Positions 1 through 7,304 of a stretch of 35,393 nucleotides of DNA are shown here, piece after piece. The notes under the pieces are model-generated. The model did no database searches. It was given only the letters and a program-made list of their open reading frames with translations, and was not told the DNA's origin. Origin of the DNA: Pseudomonadales bacterium (lineage in GTDB: Bacteria; Pseudomonadota; Gammaproteobacteria; Pseudomonadales; JAHRWD01); NCBI GenBank assembly GCA_016763075.1, contig JAESUM010000090.1, positions 1 through 35,393 of the forward strand, given 5' to 3'. The translations under genes were made by a program, and so were the position numbers. The first letter of the stretch is position 1, and each line of letters opens with the position of its first letter.

Positions 1-1
1 A

Positions 2-451
2 AAAAACGAAGACTCAGACCTAAGCGATGTGATCCGTAAGCTGGTACTGCTCGACATGCTCGACGAAAAGCAGCAAGAAGATGACGACGACCGCGTACAA
101 CTCATGACCCTGCACGCCAGCAAAGGGCTGGAGTTCCCCTACGTATTTATTATGGGGCTAGAAGAAGATTTGCTACCCCACCGCACCAGCATCGAACAAG
201 ACTCGGTTGAAGAAGAGCGGCGGCTTTTTTATGTGGGTATCACCCGTGCTCAGCGTGAACTAACCCTGAGCCTAAGTGCCCGGCGTAGGCAATATGGCGA
301 AGTGAGCGAATGCACCCCAAGCCGCTTTTTAGACGAATTACCCAGAGAAGATGTTGAATGGGAAGGCTGGGATGAACAGCGCTCACAGGAAGAAACCAAA
401 GCGGTAGCTAGCGCGCATATTAGTAATTTAAGGGCGATTTTGGATAAGTGA
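2..451 (+). CDS. rep: ATP-dependent DNA helicase Rep, C-terminal part (partial)
   Basis: This is the 3' end of a UvrD/Rep-family superfamily 1 helicase, a 3'-5' translocase that helps replication forks pass obstacles. The reading frame is open from base 2, so the start lies outside the window. Two late motifs are clear: [19 protein letters not shown] (motif V region) and [17 protein letters not shown] (motif VI, with the arginine that contacts ATP). The following RRQYGE and PSRFLDELP segments and the acidic, Trp-containing tail match Rep better than UvrD or PcrA. Only about 149 residues of a roughly 670-residue protein are present, so the Walker motifs cannot be checked. The gene ends at TGA 449-451, with about 150 bases before trpG. 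Confidence 0.93.
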   Translation, partial: KNEDSDLSDVIRKLVLLDMLDEKQQEDDDDRVQLMTLHASKGLEFPYVFIMGLEEDLLPHRTSIEQDSVEEERRLFYVGITRAQRELTLSLSARRRQYGEVSECTPSRFLDELPREDVEWEGWDEQRSQEETKAVASAHISNLRAILDK

Positions 452-523
452 GCCACCAAACCTTTGGCCCAACAGGAAGGTTTATGGGCTGCTCGGTGAT
501 ACAGGCTATTTGGCCTGACCTCA

Positions 524-532
524 TGTTAGAAT
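524..532 (+). promoter_or_regulatory. Putative extended -10 promoter for trpG
   Basis: TG-T-TAGAAT forms an extended -10 element about 72 bases before the trpG start. No good -35 hexamer lies at the usual distance, which is tolerated in extended -10 promoters. It would start transcription near base 539. I saw no leader peptide rich in Trp codons, so classical trp attenuation is not supported here. Confidence 0.35.
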
Positions 533-603
533 CTGCGGCCTTGGTTGCGCAGCTTAATAGCTCGCAATTCATACCCATTTGTACAGTAGATAAAGAGACC
601 CCC

Positions 604-1176
604 ATGTTGTTGATGATCGACAATTACGACTCCTTCACCTACAACGTGGTGCAGTACCTTGCCGAGCTGGGGGCTGATGTAAATGTGCATCGCAACGATG
701 AGATCAGCATTGAGCAAGCCAAAGCGCTGAAGCCAGAAAGGTTGGTGATCTCCCCGGGGCCCTGTACGCCTAACGAAGCCGGTATTTCTATTGATGCGAT
801 CACCGAGTTTGCCGGTAAATTACCTATTCTGGGCATCTGCCTTGGGCATCAGTCTATTGCCCAGGCGTTTGGCGGGAAAATTGTCCGCGCTAAAGAAGTG
901 ATGCACGGTAAAACATCGATGATTTACCACAATGATTTTGGCGTATTTAAAGGGCTGAAAAACCCATTTCAGGCTACCCGTTATCACTCGTTGGTGATTG
1001 AACAATCAAGCTTGCCAGAATGCTTTGAGGTCACCGCCTGGACTGAAACCGAGTCTGGCGAGCTGGATGAGATTATGGGGGTGCGGCATCGAGAACTGGA
1101 TATCCAGGGCGTGCAGTTTCACCCTGAATCGATTTTGACCCACGAAGGTCATGCGTTACTGAAAAACTTCCTCTAG
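604..1176 (+). CDS. trpG: Anthranilate synthase component II (glutamine amidotransferase)
   Basis: This is the class I glutamine amidotransferase subunit that supplies ammonia to TrpE for anthranilate synthesis, the first step of the tryptophan branch. The protein begins [19 protein letters not shown], the family's usual N-terminus. It carries the nucleophile elbow [15 protein letters not shown] and the catalytic His/Glu in [10 protein letters not shown]. The frame is open from base 448, but residues before 604 match nothing in the family, so ATG 604 is chosen; it gives 190 residues, close to the normal 190-200. trpD follows after 57 bases and trpC after that. trpE is not in the window, as in pseudomonads where it is separated from trpGDC. 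Some TrpG proteins also serve as PabA, which cannot be excluded. Confidence 0.95.
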   Translation: MLLMIDNYDSFTYNVVQYLAELGADVNVHRNDEISIEQAKALKPERLVISPGPCTPNEAGISIDAITEFAGKLPILGICLGHQSIAQAFGGKIVRAKEVMHGKTSMIYHNDFGVFKGLKNPFQATRYHSLVIEQSSLPECFEVTAWTETESGELDEIMGVRHRELDIQGVQFHPESILTHEGHALLKNFL

Positions 1177-1185
1177 AAAGCTACG

Positions 1186-1209
1186 TCGATTTAGAAATCG
1201 ATTTCAGAC
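1186..1209. repeat. Two-copy 12-bp degenerate direct repeat between trpG and trpD
   Basis: Two units, both starting TCGATTT, lie head to tail at 1186 and 1198. The first half also forms a small inverted repeat (TCGATT...AATCGA, 1186-1201). It is not followed by a T-run, so it is not a convincing terminator. Confidence 0.4.
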
Positions 1210-1233
1210 ATCAACCGATACAACAGGCCGACG

Positions 1234-2250
1234 ATGGATATCAAACAAGCAATCGCACAGGTAATTGAAGGGCAAGACCTTAGCCGCGCTCAGATGAGCC
1301 AGGTGATGACGCAAATTATGACCGGCGAAGCAACGCCGGCACAAATTGGCGGATTTTTGATTGGCCTGCGGATGAAAGGCGAAACCGTCGATGAGATCGT
1401 GGGTGCCGCTGGTGTTATGCGTAAGCTCGCAACGCCGGTAAAACTCGACAGCAAAAATCTGGTAGATACCTGTGGTACCGGTGGCGATGAGTCCGGTATT
1501 TTTAACGTTTCGACGGCCTCGGCCATTGTGGTTGCTGCAGCGGGCGGGAAAGTTGCCAAGCATGGTAATCGCTCGGTTTCCAGCAATACCGGTAGCGCGG
1601 ATGTACTGGAGCAAGCCGGTGTAAATCTACAGCTAAGCGCTGAGCAAGTCGCTAGATGTGTGGAGGAAGTTGGCGTTGGGTTTATGTTCGCGCCGGCCCA
1701 CCACAGCGCTATGAAACATGCGATCGGCCCGCGTAAAGAGATGGCGGTTCGCACCATATTTAACCTGCTGGGGCCTTTAACCAATCCAGCGGGTGCGCCT
1801 AATCAGGTATTGGGTGTGTTCAGCAAGCAGTGGTTACGGCCGCTGGCGGAGGTGCTCAAAGCGCTGGGTAGTGAGCATGTATTGGTGGTCAATTCCGAAG
1901 ATGGGCTGGACGAAATCAGCACCGCTGCGCCGACCCGAGTCGTCGAGCTGAAAAATGGTGAAATTACCGAATACCTGATTCAACCCGAAGATTTTGGCAT
2001 AGAGCGCCAACCGCTGGATTCCATGAAAGTAGACAACTCTGAGCAGAGTCTGGCGTTGATCGAAAAAGCACTCAGTGACGAGGGCGGCGCAGCCAGCGAT
2101 ATTCTAGCCCTGAATGGCGGCGCGGCGATCTATGCGGCCAATATCTGCTCGACTCTGGAGCAGGGGGTTGAGATGGCGCAGGATCTACTGGCCAGTGGCC
2201 AGGCCCGTGAAAAATTGAAGGATTTAATCGCCTTCACTCAAAGTATTTAA
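1234..2250 (+). CDS. trpD: Anthranilate phosphoribosyltransferase
   Basis: TrpD transfers the phosphoribosyl group of PRPP to anthranilate, the second step of the tryptophan branch. The 338-residue protein has the usual family length. The PRPP-binding loop is visible as [18 protein letters not shown] near residues 78-95, followed by KHGNRSVSS and later the [14 protein letters not shown] segment with the second metal and anthranilate-contact region. It is a stand-alone TrpD, not fused to a TrpG domain. AGG before ATG 1234 is a weak ribosome-binding site. It sits between trpG and trpC on the same strand and is very probably cotranscribed with them. Its 3' end is followed by an unusual run of direct repeats (see 2242-2323). 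Confidence 0.97.
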   Translation: MDIKQAIAQVIEGQDLSRAQMSQVMTQIMTGEATPAQIGGFLIGLRMKGETVDEIVGAAGVMRKLATPVKLDSKNLVDTCGTGGDESGIFNVSTASAIVVAAAGGKVAKHGNRSVSSNTGSADVLEQAGVNLQLSAEQVARCVEEVGVGFMFAPAHHSAMKHAIGPRKEMAVRTIFNLLGPLTNPAGAPNQVLGVFSKQWLRPLAEVLKALGSEHVLVVNSEDGLDEISTAAPTRVVELKNGEITEYLIQPEDFGIERQPLDSMKVDNSEQSLALIEKALSDEGGAASDILALNGGAAIYAANICSTLEQGVEMAQDLLASGQAREKLKDLIAFTQSI

Positions 2251-2323
2251 GACTCTTGTAGTTTAGGTACAGTCGGTAGTTTAAGAGCAATAAGTAGTTT
2301 AAAACCAATAGCAGTTTAAGACT
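2242..2323 (+). repeat. Degenerate 18-bp direct repeats starting in the trpD stop region
   Basis: The 92-bp gap between trpD and trpC is largely made of diverged tandem units. The core AGTTTA occurs at 2260, 2278, 2296 and 2313, and a related AGTATTTA at 2242 overlaps the trpD stop, so the spacing is 18, 18, 18 and 17. TTTAAGACT occurs in both the first and last units (2246-2254 and 2315-2323). It looks like old tandem duplication of the trpD 3' end. There are no spacers of the CRISPR kind, and no hairpin typical of a terminator. Confidence 0.6.
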
Positions 2324-2342
2324 GAAGTAACTGGATGACCGT

Positions 2343-3134
2343 ATGAGCACTATTTTAGACAAAATACTGGCCCGCAAAGCAGAAGAAGTTGCGGAGCGTG
2401 AGAGCAAGGTTTCACTTGCCGAGCTTAAATCTCAGCTCACCAGCCAAACCGATACGCCCAGAGGTTTTGTGCAATCGATCGAAGCGCGCATTGCGGCGGG
2501 TGATCCAGCGGTGATTGCTGGAGTGAAACGTGCGTCGCCCAGCAAAGGGCTGATCCGCGAAGATTTTGATCCCGCTGCGATTGCTGAAGGCTACCAGAGC
2601 GGTGGTGCTAGCTGCCTTTCAGTATTAACCGATATCGATTTTTTTCAGGGCGCTGATCTTTTTTTGCAGCAGGGCCGTGCTGCTTGTTCATTGCCGGTAT
2701 TGCGTAAAGATTTCACCATTAGTGAATATCAAATTATTGAATCGCGCCTGTTAGGTGCAGACTGTATTTTGCTGATTGTCTCCGCACTGAACGCCAAACA
2801 GTTAAATGAGCTGTGCACACTCGCACGTTCAATCGGCCTGGATGTGTTGGTTGAAGTGCATGATAAACAGGAACTTGAACTGGCTTTGCAGCTCGATACC
2901 CGGCTGATCGGCATCAACAACCGTAATCTCAAAGATTTCACCACCTCCCTCGATACCACCATTGATCTGCTGCAATATATTCCCGACGATCGTATCGTAG
3001 TCACCGAAAGCGGCATTCACACGCTGGATGATGTTGAGCGGATGCGCAGCCATAAAGTGAATAGCTTTCTGGTAGGTGAAGCCTTTATGCGTGCGGCTGA
3101 ACCGGGTCATAAATTGCGAGAGCTATTTTTTTAG
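2343..3134 (+). CDS. trpC: Indole-3-glycerol phosphate synthase
   Basis: This enzyme closes the indole ring, converting CdRP to indole-3-glycerol phosphate. It is a single-domain (beta/alpha)8 barrel of 263 residues, the length usual for TrpC not fused to TrpF. Typical segments are [20 protein letters not shown] (phosphate and catalytic Lys region), [10 protein letters not shown] with the second catalytic Lys, [12 protein letters not shown], and [13 protein letters not shown] near the end. It is the last gene of the trpGDC cluster, separated from trpD by the repeat-filled gap. No strong terminator is visible after it, although the DNA around 3125-3160 is T-rich. Confidence 0.97.
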   Translation: MSTILDKILARKAEEVAERESKVSLAELKSQLTSQTDTPRGFVQSIEARIAAGDPAVIAGVKRASPSKGLIREDFDPAAIAEGYQSGGASCLSVLTDIDFFQGADLFLQQGRAACSLPVLRKDFTISEYQIIESRLLGADCILLIVSALNAKQLNELCTLARSIGLDVLVEVHDKQELELALQLDTRLIGINNRNLKDFTTSLDTTIDLLQYIPDDRIVVTESGIHTLDDVERMRSHKVNSFLVGEAFMRAAEPGHKLRELFF

Positions 3135-3246
3135 TGCAAAGCTAATTTATACTTTTTTTGCCGTAACCGTTATGCCTAAATAGAATACGAATTCCAGCCA
3201 CCGCTCTTACTGTAAACGCCTCATAATAATAAAAGGATCAATCAGA

Positions 3247-4035
3247 ATGGATACTCAAGAACAGCTCATTATGGCCAATGGCCACAATATCAATACGCTT
3301 CGTATTGGCAAAATTGATCCTGAAAAACCTACACTGGTGTTTATCCACGGTGGGCTGGACTGTATCGCCATGTGGCGTAAATTTCCCTATCAAATGGTCG
3401 AAGAAACCGGCCTGTCTGCGATTGTTTATGAGCGTTGGGGGCATGGCAAATCAGATATGCTGGTGGTTCCCCTGGAGTACGATGCGCGGGAAGAGGAGGC
3501 CAATCAGCCACTAAAAGACCTCTTCGCCTATTATGGCTTGGGAGAAGTGATACTGGTTGGGCATAGCTTTGGTGGCGGTATTGCGCTGATTGCTTCGGGT
3601 ATGCAGCATGACCAGATTATCGGTACCGTCGCAATCGCGCCGCAACTGGTAAGCCACGGGGATATTAAAGAGGGTTTGGATAAAGCCATCGCCGCTTACG
3701 ACAGCGGAAAGCTTCGTGACAAATTGATTCCGTTTCACGGTGATAATACAGATATTCTGTTTCGTAACTGGTCCAGCGGCTCAACGGACCCTAACTATGT
3801 TCCGCGTGATTATGCTGAATACCTGGTAAAGATTACCTGCCCGGTGCTGGAGATTTACGGCACCGATGACAACTACGGTTACCTGCACAATCTTGAGCAC
3901 TCCCGAAAACACATCAGTAGCCCTTTGAGCGTAGAGGAGATTAAAGGCTCCACTCACTACCCTCATCTCGACAGTGCCGAGACAGTGCTGAAATGTTCCG
4001 GGGATTTTATTAGTAGCCTGCTGAAACAGGACTAA
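3247..4035 (+). CDS. Alpha/beta-fold hydrolase
   Basis: This is a 262-residue single-domain alpha/beta hydrolase. It shows the oxyanion-hole motif FIHGGLD after the first strands, YERWGHGKS before the nucleophile elbow, GHSFGG with the presumed nucleophile Ser107, a late acidic residue in EIYGTDDN, and a His in the GSTHYPH segment near the C-terminus. The triad suggests ester, lactone or C-C bond hydrolysis, but the substrate cannot be read from the sequence. There is no signal peptide, so it should be cytoplasmic. AAAAGGATCAATCAGA upstream supplies a ribosome-binding site. It lies 40 bases before the truncated haemoglobin gene and may share its transcript. Confidence 0.85.
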   Translation: MDTQEQLIMANGHNINTLRIGKIDPEKPTLVFIHGGLDCIAMWRKFPYQMVEETGLSAIVYERWGHGKSDMLVVPLEYDAREEEANQPLKDLFAYYGLGEVILVGHSFGGGIALIASGMQHDQIIGTVAIAPQLVSHGDIKEGLDKAIAAYDSGKLRDKLIPFHGDNTDILFRNWSSGSTDPNYVPRDYAEYLVKITCPVLEIYGTDDNYGYLHNLEHSRKHISSPLSVEEIKGSTHYPHLDSAETVLKCSGDFISSLLKQD

Positions 4036-4074
4036 CGATCGCTCTCGTAAAGAGTTACCTCAATAGGAAAAATA

Positions 4075-4509
4075 ATGGCGATGGAGCTGAAAAATCATCA
4101 ACCACCTCGGCGACTTGCAGCTCGTCTGCGGGTGGCCAAAAATGAGCGGCACGACATTGAAAACAGCCAGGATCTATCTTTGCTGATTGAGGCTTTATAT
4201 CTTAAATTGTTAGAGGATCAGCTGCTCGCTCCCTTCTTTGGTAACAAGTTATATATCTTTCAGAGGCTGCCAACCCTGGCGGCATACTGGGAAAGAATTC
4301 TTTGGGGTACAGGTTGGTACCGTCGTCACACCATGAATATTCACCGTGAACTGGCCAAACGTGAGCCCTTTAAACAGGAGCACTTTGATCGTTGGCTGGA
4401 GCATTTTTCAACCACGGTTGATGAGCTTTTTGTCGGTGAGACCGCGGATAAGATTAAGGTTTCGGCAATCCGAATTGCAGGTCATATGCATAAGGGTTTT
4501 GGTGTCTAA
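4075..4509 (+). CDS. Group III truncated haemoglobin
   Basis: The 144-residue protein has the pattern of group III (P) truncated globins, small 2-over-2 haem proteins linked in studied members to nitric oxide or oxygen chemistry. Visible features are the B-helix region ALYLKLLEDQLLAPFF (Tyr42 may be the B10 tyrosine), YWERILWGTGWYRRHTMNIHREL with His90 as the likely proximal haem ligand, and HFDRWLEHFSTTVDELF with the group-typical Trp. The first 25 residues are basic and extend beyond the usual globin core; ATG codons at residues 1 and 3 are both possible. TAGGAAAAAT before ATG 4075 is a good ribosome-binding site. No nitrosative-stress regulator is nearby. Confidence 0.85.
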   Translation: MAMELKNHQPPRRLAARLRVAKNERHDIENSQDLSLLIEALYLKLLEDQLLAPFFGNKLYIFQRLPTLAAYWERILWGTGWYRRHTMNIHRELAKREPFKQEHFDRWLEHFSTTVDELFVGETADKIKVSAIRIAGHMHKGFGV

Positions 4510-4693
4510 TTTGTCTTGCCTGTTAAAGGGCCACCGTGACATGAGCGCGTCATTGGGATAGAATTTCTCGTTCACAGGTTAACAATAATAATACCCAGCG
4601 ACCTGATGCAATCCCCGTTATCTGCTAAATACCGATGTGCGAGTTCATTAGAATTGCCCGGATATTTCTACAGCTAAATAGACCGATTCACGC

Positions 4694-4702
4694 TGGTATA
4701 AA
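4694..4702 (+). promoter_or_regulatory. Putative extended -10 promoter for the acyl-CoA dehydrogenase pair
   Basis: TG-G-TATAAA lies 46 bases before ATG 4748 and is the best promoter-like element in the 238-base gap 4510-4747. There is no clear -35 hexamer. The rest of that gap is AT-rich, and I saw no small gene or stable hairpin in it. GGAGG at 4733-4737 is the ribosome-binding site of the next gene. Confidence 0.35.
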
Positions 4703-4747
4703 AAGTTGTTTACCTCTTTTTAAAATCTACATGGAGGTCTCAACACC

Positions 4748-5860
4748 ATGAATTTTGAGTTTTCTGACAACCAGAAACTGCTGAAAGACCAGGCAAATAA
4801 GTTTCTTGCTGACAAATGCCCACTGACAACCGTTCGTAACATTCTTGAGGGTGACGAGCCCTACGACAAAGAGTTATGGAGCGACATCGCCAATATGGGC
4901 TGGACCGCGGCGGTTATCCCTGAAGAGTTTGAAGGCCTTGGCTTAGGCTACTTAGAGCTCTGCATGATCGCAGAGGAGATGGGTCGTTCACTGGCTCCTG
5001 TTCCTTTTTCATCCTCCGTTTATCTGGCTACCGAAGCACTGCTTCTTTCTGGTAGTTTGGAGCAAAAAGAGCAGTACCTTCCTAAGCTTGCCGCTGGTGA
5101 GTTGATTGGCACCGTTGCAGATGCTGAAGGCTATGGCAGCACAACCGCTGAAGGTTATTCAGTTACCTTTAAAAACGGCAGATTAACCGGCGAGAAAATC
5201 CCCGTTATCGATGGTGATGTTGCTGATTTTGCAGTGGTAGCTGCAAACGGCGGTAACGGCACGTCGCTGTATTTGGTAAACCTCAGTGAAGCTTCGATCG
5301 CTAAAGAAGTGTTAAGCACGCTGGACCCAAGCCGCTCACAAGCGCGTTTGACCTTTAACAACACTCCAGCCCAGCTATTGGGCGAAGACGGTAAAGGCGC
5401 TGCGGCTCTTGAAAAGGTTTTTGATCACGCTGCAGTACTGTTTGCTTTTGAGCAAATTGGGGCAGCCGAAGCGGCGCTCGATGCCGCTAAAGATTATGCG
5501 ATGAACCGTTACGCTTTTGGTCGTTCCATTGCTAGTTTCCAGGCAATGAAGCACAAAATGGCAGATATGTTTGTGGCTCTCGAGCTTGCGCGTTCCAACT
5601 GTTACTACGGCGCTTGGGCGTTGAGTACTGGCGATTCTGAGCTGCCAGTTGCTGCGGCAACCGCACGAGTCAGCGCTACCAAAGCGATGTATGAATGCGC
5701 CAAAGAGAATATTCAAATTCACGGCGGCATGGGTTTTACCTGGGAATTTGATTGTCATTTCTTTTATCGCCGGTCTAAGTTACTTGCGGACAATCTAGGC
5801 AGCCAGTCGCTTTGGGAAGAAAAATTAATTAGTCGTGTCATCGCAAGTACCGAAGCTTAA
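4748..5860 (+). CDS. Acyl-CoA dehydrogenase family protein, likely partner subunit
   Basis: This is a 370-residue flavoprotein of the acyl-CoA dehydrogenase superfamily. N-terminal helices (FEFSDNQKLLKDQANKFL), the LGYLELCMIAEEMGRSLAPVP stretch, the RYAFGRSIASFQAMKHKMADM motif near residues 254-274 and QIHGGMGFTWEFD near 323-335 are all recognisable. The C-terminal segment where many single-subunit enzymes carry the catalytic Glu before GT is different here (WEFDCHFFYRRSK). With the next gene it resembles paired dehydrogenases that form alpha2beta2 enzymes acting on short-chain acyl-CoA esters of bulky substrates such as sterol side-chain fragments; that function is inference. A gap of 61 bases separates it from its neighbour. 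Confidence 0.88.
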   Translation: MNFEFSDNQKLLKDQANKFLADKCPLTTVRNILEGDEPYDKELWSDIANMGWTAAVIPEEFEGLGLGYLELCMIAEEMGRSLAPVPFSSSVYLATEALLLSGSLEQKEQYLPKLAAGELIGTVADAEGYGSTTAEGYSVTFKNGRLTGEKIPVIDGDVADFAVVAANGGNGTSLYLVNLSEASIAKEVLSTLDPSRSQARLTFNNTPAQLLGEDGKGAAALEKVFDHAAVLFAFEQIGAAEAALDAAKDYAMNRYAFGRSIASFQAMKHKMADMFVALELARSNCYYGAWALSTGDSELPVAAATARVSATKAMYECAKENIQIHGGMGFTWEFDCHFFYRRSKLLADNLGSQSLWEEKLISRVIASTEA

Positions 5861-5921
5861 GCGTCGTACCTTGCACTCATCGCTAACAAAATAGCCTAAT
5901 TAAGAATGGCAGGAGATTATC

Positions 5922-7160
5922 ATGGATTTTAACGATACCCCGGAAGAAGCGGCGTTTAGAGCCGAAGTCAGAACCTTTCTGGATTCCGTGGCAACACGTA
6001 AATCAGACCCTCAGGATAGCTGGGACAAAAACCTTAAAAATGAAGCCGAAGGCATTGAGATAGCCAAAAAATGGCAGCATACATTGCATGAAAATGGTTG
6101 GGCTTGTTTGCACTGGCCTAAAGAGTACGGCGGCCGAGCAGCCAGCCAAATTGAACGGGTAATATGGGACCAAGAAGAAGGCCAATATTTGGTGCCTAAA
6201 GGCTTCTTTATGATTGGCTTAGGCATGGCCGGCCCTACTATTATGACCTACGGAAACGACGAGCAAAAAGCACGTCATTTACCGACTTTGGCATCGTCAG
6301 AGAAAATTTGGTGTCAGCTATTTAGTGAGCCTGTTGCAGGCTCTGACCTTGCGGGCATCCGCACCAAGTCTGAAAAAGACGGCGATGACTGGATCATCAA
6401 TGGTCAGAAAATCTGGACATCCGGCGCGCACTACAGCGACTGGGGTATTCTGGTTACTCGATCTGACGCGACCGTCGCTAAGCATAAAGGCATGACCTAC
6501 TTTATGGTCGATATGAAAAGCCCCGGTGTTGAAGTACGGCCCATTAAGCAAATCACCGGTGGATCAGGTTTTAACGAAGTATTTTTCACCGATGTACGGA
6601 TCCCCGATAGCCAGCGCCTTGGCGCAGTTGGCGACGGTTGGAACGTAGCGCTAGCAACCTTAATGAACGAGCGGGTAGCGGTTGGCGAGCGTAAAGGCGG
6701 CGACGTACTTGAGCTGATTGAGCTCGCTAAAAACGTTAACATCAATGGCAAGCCAGCTATTGAAGATGGCGCAGTACGGGCTAAATTGGCGAAATGGTAC
6801 ACCGAATTCAGTGGTTTGAAATTCACTCGTTTTCGTAGTATTTCGGCGATGTCTCGGGGTGAAGTTCCGGGCCCTGAAAACTCCATTGGTAAATTGGTAG
6901 GCGCTGCTAAAAGCCAGGATATGGCTGAGTTTGCCATGATGCTGATGGACCGCGCAGGCATGATTAACGACAAAGAAATTGCGCCGTTTTCTGCCATGTT
7001 CCAGCAAACCTTTATGCAATCGCCTTCTGGTCGTATTGCTGGTGGTACCGATGAAATTCTTCGTAATGTTGTCGCTGAACGTGTGCTTGGTTTACCGCAA
7101 GAGCCACGCTCTGATAAAGGTATGCCATACAATGAGATACCGACAGGCACTATGAAGTAG
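5922..7160 (+). CDS. Acyl-CoA dehydrogenase family protein, likely catalytic partner
   Basis: This is a second acyl-CoA dehydrogenase of 412 residues. It has the substrate and FAD segments WCQLFSEPVAGSDLAGIRT and WIINGQKIWTSGAHYSDWG, the VFFTDVRIPDSQRLG loop, and a C-terminal GRIAGGTDEILRNVVAERVLG. In GGTDEI the residue before GT is Gly rather than the catalytic Glu of medium-chain enzymes. A candidate base is Glu250 in MNERVAVG, the region used by isovaleryl-type and FadE26-type enzymes; this is inference from motif position. ACAD proteins of about 410 residues commonly occur beside a shorter partner, as here. GGCAGGAGA before ATG 5922 is a good ribosome-binding site. The end of the gene is repeated in tandem (7152-7180). 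Confidence 0.9.
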   Translation: MDFNDTPEEAAFRAEVRTFLDSVATRKSDPQDSWDKNLKNEAEGIEIAKKWQHTLHENGWACLHWPKEYGGRAASQIERVIWDQEEGQYLVPKGFFMIGLGMAGPTIMTYGNDEQKARHLPTLASSEKIWCQLFSEPVAGSDLAGIRTKSEKDGDDWIINGQKIWTSGAHYSDWGILVTRSDATVAKHKGMTYFMVDMKSPGVEVRPIKQITGGSGFNEVFFTDVRIPDSQRLGAVGDGWNVALATLMNERVAVGERKGGDVLELIELAKNVNINGKPAIEDGAVRAKLAKWYTEFSGLKFTRFRSISAMSRGEVPGPENSIGKLVGAAKSQDMAEFAMMLMDRAGMINDKEIAPFSAMFQQTFMQSPSGRIAGGTDEILRNVVAERVLGLPQEPRSDKGMPYNEIPTGTMK

Positions 7161-7180
7161 TTAGAAGTAGTTAGAAGTAG
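7152..7180 (+). repeat. 10-bp tandem repeat across a stop codon
   Basis: TTAGAAGTAG is present twice in perfect tandem (7161-7180), and the partial unit ATGAAGTAG at 7152-7160 contains the stop codon of the acyl-CoA dehydrogenase gene. Each unit carries a TAG. Confidence 0.7.
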
Positions 7181-7205
7181 TCTGACCAGTAAGTTGAAAG
7201 GCTTT

Positions 7206-7243
7206 CTAGCTTTACCCCTTAGGTTTCCTAGGTGTAAAGCTAG
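7206..7243. other. Inverted repeat before the bidirectional terminator
   Basis: CTAGCTTTAC (7206-7215) and GTAAAGCTAG (7234-7243) are perfect 10-base arms around an 18-base loop that can pair a little further (CCT with AGG). It lies directly beside the terminator at 7244-7284. It lacks its own T-run, so it may be a decayed terminator or a stabilising 3' hairpin. Confidence 0.5.
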
Positions 7244-7284
7244 GGCAATAAAAAAGGCAGCTCTTAGCTGCCTTTTTTATTGCC
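7244..7284. terminator. Perfect bidirectional intrinsic terminator
   Basis: The arms GGCAATAAAAAAGGCAGCT (7244-7262) and AGCTGCCTTTTTTATTGCC (7266-7284) are perfect 19-base complements around the loop CTT. Read on either strand, the GC-rich core GGCAGCT/AGCTGCC is followed by six T. It lies between two convergent units, the acyl-CoA dehydrogenase pair on the plus strand and the RND permease on the minus strand, and should end both. Confidence 0.93.
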
Positions 7285-7304
7285 TGCTATTTAGGGTTTT
7301 CGAA

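Noticed and set aside
458-483. Inverted repeat AAACCTT/AAGGTTT after rep as a terminator
   Set aside because: The stem is short, AT-rich, with a 12-base loop and no T-run after it.
448-603. N-terminal extension of TrpG starting at ATG 448
   Set aside because: The extra 52 residues match no TrpG feature; ATG 604 gives the standard N-terminus.
1290-1784. Antisense reading frame (164 codons) opposite trpD
   Set aside because: Shadow of trpD; no family features and no ribosome-binding site.
2242-2323. CRISPR-like array in the trpD-trpC gap
   Set aside because: Units are degenerate, 17-18 bases long and contiguous, without unique spacers or cas genes.
6497-7150. Long antisense reading frame (217 codons) opposite the second acyl-CoA dehydrogenase
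   Set aside because: It lies wholly within a well-supported gene, has no recognisable domain, and its composition is that expected from the mirror frame.
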